Both the position numbers and the translations under genes were made by a program. This document shows, in pieces, positions 5,518 to 6,640 of a DNA stretch of 6,640 bases. Numbering within the stretch: the stretch's first letter is position 1; each line of letters starts with the position of its first letter. The notes below the pieces were generated by a model. The model saw nothing but the letters and a program-made list of their open reading frames with translations, was not told the origin of the DNA and searched no databases. The DNA comes from an uncultured Streptococcus sp. (lineage in GTDB: Bacteria > Bacillota > Bacilli > Lactobacillales > Streptococcaceae), in contig CAJZGT010000071.1 in the NCBI GenBank assembly GCA_916048145.1, positions 1 to 6,640 on the forward strand. The letters run 5' to 3'.

Positions 5518-6528
5518 ATGGTAGTTAAAGTTGGTATTAACGGTTTCGGACGTATCGGTCGTCTTGCTTTCCGTCGTATCCAAAACGTAGAAGGTGTTGA
5601 AGTTACACGCATCAACGACCTTACAGATCCAGTTATGCTTGCACACTTGTTGAAATACGACACAACTCAAGGTCGTTTCGACGGTACTGTTGAAGTTAAA
5701 GAAGGTGGATTCGAAGTTAACGGTAAATTCGTTAAAGTTTCTGCTGAACGTGATCCAGAACAAATCGACTGGGCTAACGACGGTGTAGAAATCGTTCTTG
5801 AAGCAACTGGTTTCTTTGCTAAGAAAGCAGCTGCTGAAAAACACTTGCACGCTGGTGGAGCTAAAAAAGTTGTTATCACTGCTCCTGGTGGAAACGACGT
5901 TAAAACAGTTGTATTCAACACTAACCACGACGTTCTTGACGGTACTGAAACAGTTATCTCAGGTGCTTCATGTACTACAAACTGCTTGGCTCCAATGGCT
6001 AAAGCTCTTCAAGACAACTTCGGTGTTGTTGAAGGATTGATGACTACTATCCACGCTTACACTGGTGACCAAATGATCCTTGACGGACCACACCGTGGTG
6101 GTGACCTTCGCCGTGCTCGCGCTGGTGCTGCAAACATCGTTCCTAACTCAACTGGTGCTGCTAAAGCTATCGGTCTTGTAATCCCAGAATTGAACGGTAA
6201 ATTTGACGGATCTGCACAACGCGTTCCAACTCCAACTGGATCAGTTACTGAATTGGTAGCAGTTCTTGAAAAGAACGTTACTGTTGATGAAGTGAACGCA
6301 GCTATGAAAGCAGCTTCAAACGAATCATACGGTTACACTGAAGATCCAATCGTATCTTCAGATATCGTAGGTATGTCTTACGGTTCATTGTTTGACGCAA
6401 CTCAAACTAAAGTTCTTGACGTTGACGGTAAACAATTGGTTAAAGTTGTATCATGGTACGACAACGAAATGTCATACACTGCACAACTTGTTCGTACTCT
6501 TGAATACTTCGCAAAAATCGCTAAATAA
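5518..6528 (+). CDS. gap: Glyceraldehyde-3-phosphate dehydrogenase (glycolytic, NAD-dependent)
   Basis: This 336-residue enzyme oxidises glyceraldehyde 3-phosphate with NAD+ and phosphate to 1,3-bisphosphoglycerate in glycolysis, as a cytoplasmic tetramer. The NAD-binding motif [10 protein letters not shown] is at residues 6-15. The catalytic Cys152 lies in GASCTTN and the partner His179 in [10 protein letters not shown]. The C-terminus has the conserved [19 protein letters not shown] and ends in lysine. In related streptococci GAPDH is also found on the cell surface and binds plasminogen; no signal peptide is present here, as is usual. The start at 5518 follows AGGAGGAA by 7 nt and gives the family N-terminus [11 protein letters not shown]. 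Codon use is strongly biased towards a few codons, fitting very high expression. It has its own promoter and terminator. Confidence 0.98.
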   Translation: MVVKVGINGFGRIGRLAFRRIQNVEGVEVTRINDLTDPVMLAHLLKYDTTQGRFDGTVEVKEGGFEVNGKFVKVSAERDPEQIDWANDGVEIVLEATGFFAKKAAAEKHLHAGGAKKVVITAPGGNDVKTVVFNTNHDVLDGTETVISGASCTTNCLAPMAKALQDNFGVVEGLMTTIHAYTGDQMILDGPHRGGDLRRARAGAANIVPNSTGAAKAIGLVIPELNGKFDGSAQRVPTPTGSVTELVAVLEKNVTVDEVNAAMKAASNESYGYTEDPIVSSDIVGMSYGSLFDATQTKVLDVDGKQLVKVVSWYDNEMSYTAQLVRTLEYFAKIAK

Positions 6529-6542
6529 TTCATGAGTCGATA

Positions 6543-6570
6543 AAAAGCAAGGCCTCTTGGTCTTGCTTTT
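6543..6570 (+). terminator. Rho-independent terminator of gap
   Basis: AAAAGCAAGGCC (6543-6554) pairs with GGTCTTGCTTTT (6559-6570) around the 4-nt loop TCTT, with one G-U pair. The A-run before and T-run after the GC core let it act in both directions, so it may also shield gap from transcription coming out of the IS element to the right. Confidence 0.93.
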
Positions 6571-6585
6571 CTTATATGGAAAAAT

Positions 6586-6640
6586 GGGCTCTTTGTCAAC
6601 TGTAGTGGGTTGAAGAAAAGCTAAGATCGAGAAAGGACGG
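6586..6640. mobile_element. End of an ISL3-family (IS1167/IS1193-like) element, cut by the window edge
   Basis: The stretch starting GGGCTCTTTGTCAACTGTAG and continuing TGGGTTGAAG matches the remembered terminal repeat of ISL3-family elements widespread in mitis-group streptococci. The following GAGAAAGGACGG resembles the start of the fold-back (GAGAAAGGAC...GTCCTTTC) seen inside such ends. The transposase, if present, lies outside the window, so a complete element, a solo end or a derivative cannot be told apart. The end lies 15 bp after the gap terminator. Confidence 0.75.

Noticed and set aside
5515..5928. 137-codon open frame antisense to gap
   Set aside because: Its composition is that of a shadow of highly biased gap codons (rich in F, S, T, V). 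It has no ribosome binding site and no recognisable domain.

Overview
The window reads as chromosomal DNA of a low-GC Streptococcus, most likely of the mitis group or a close relative. The evidence is a GAPDH that looks streptococcal throughout, a streptococcal 883-residue AdhE, AT-rich leaders with canonical promoters and strong Shine-Dalgarno sequences, and two insertion-sequence ends of types common in these species. Species assignment is inference from remembered family sequences, because no search was possible.

Layout from left to right. Bases 1-54 are the right end of an IS3-family (IS861/IS150-like) element: the last six transposase codons, a stop and a terminal inverted repeat. Bases 55-316 are a dense control region for adhE, with a CcpA cre-like palindrome, two long inverted repeats built from Rex-like half-sites, a canonical promoter, and an 18-bp Rex-type operator over the expected transcription start. 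adhE (317-2968) encodes the bifunctional acetaldehyde/alcohol dehydrogenase and ends in a rho-independent terminator. Next, on the minus strand, is a decayed gene for a ComR/Rgg/PlcR-like (RRNPP) peptide-sensing regulator (3046-3799), with two frameshifts and probably an internal deletion. Upstream of it on the same strand is an intact TetR-family regulator (3857-4417). It is divergent from a plus-strand isochorismatase-fold cysteine hydrolase (4672-5295), and the 254-bp gap between them holds both promoters and several palindromes. gap (glycolytic GAPDH, 5518-6528) follows with its own promoter, an 80-nt leader and a terminator. The last 55 bases are the end of an ISL3-family (IS1167/IS1193-like) element that continues beyond the window.

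Function. adhE and gap are linked through NADH: GAPDH makes it in glycolysis, and AdhE uses two NADH per acetyl-CoA to make ethanol. The Rex-type sites before adhE fit this, since Rex senses the NADH/NAD+ ratio. The tetR/hydrolase pair looks like a small self-contained switch; its regulator has cysteines placed as in electrophile-sensing TetR proteins, but ligand and substrate are unknown. The broken RRNPP regulator is the only clearly degenerate gene. It lies between housekeeping genes in a segment bracketed by two unrelated IS ends, which suggests a site of gene gain and loss.

Bases 5296-5402, between the hydrolase and the gap promoter, show no convincing gene or terminator. I saw no tRNA, rRNA, CRISPR array, riboswitch or replication origin. 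I did not find a clearly new multi-gene system; the most interesting points are regulatory architecture and the decayed quorum-sensing regulator.
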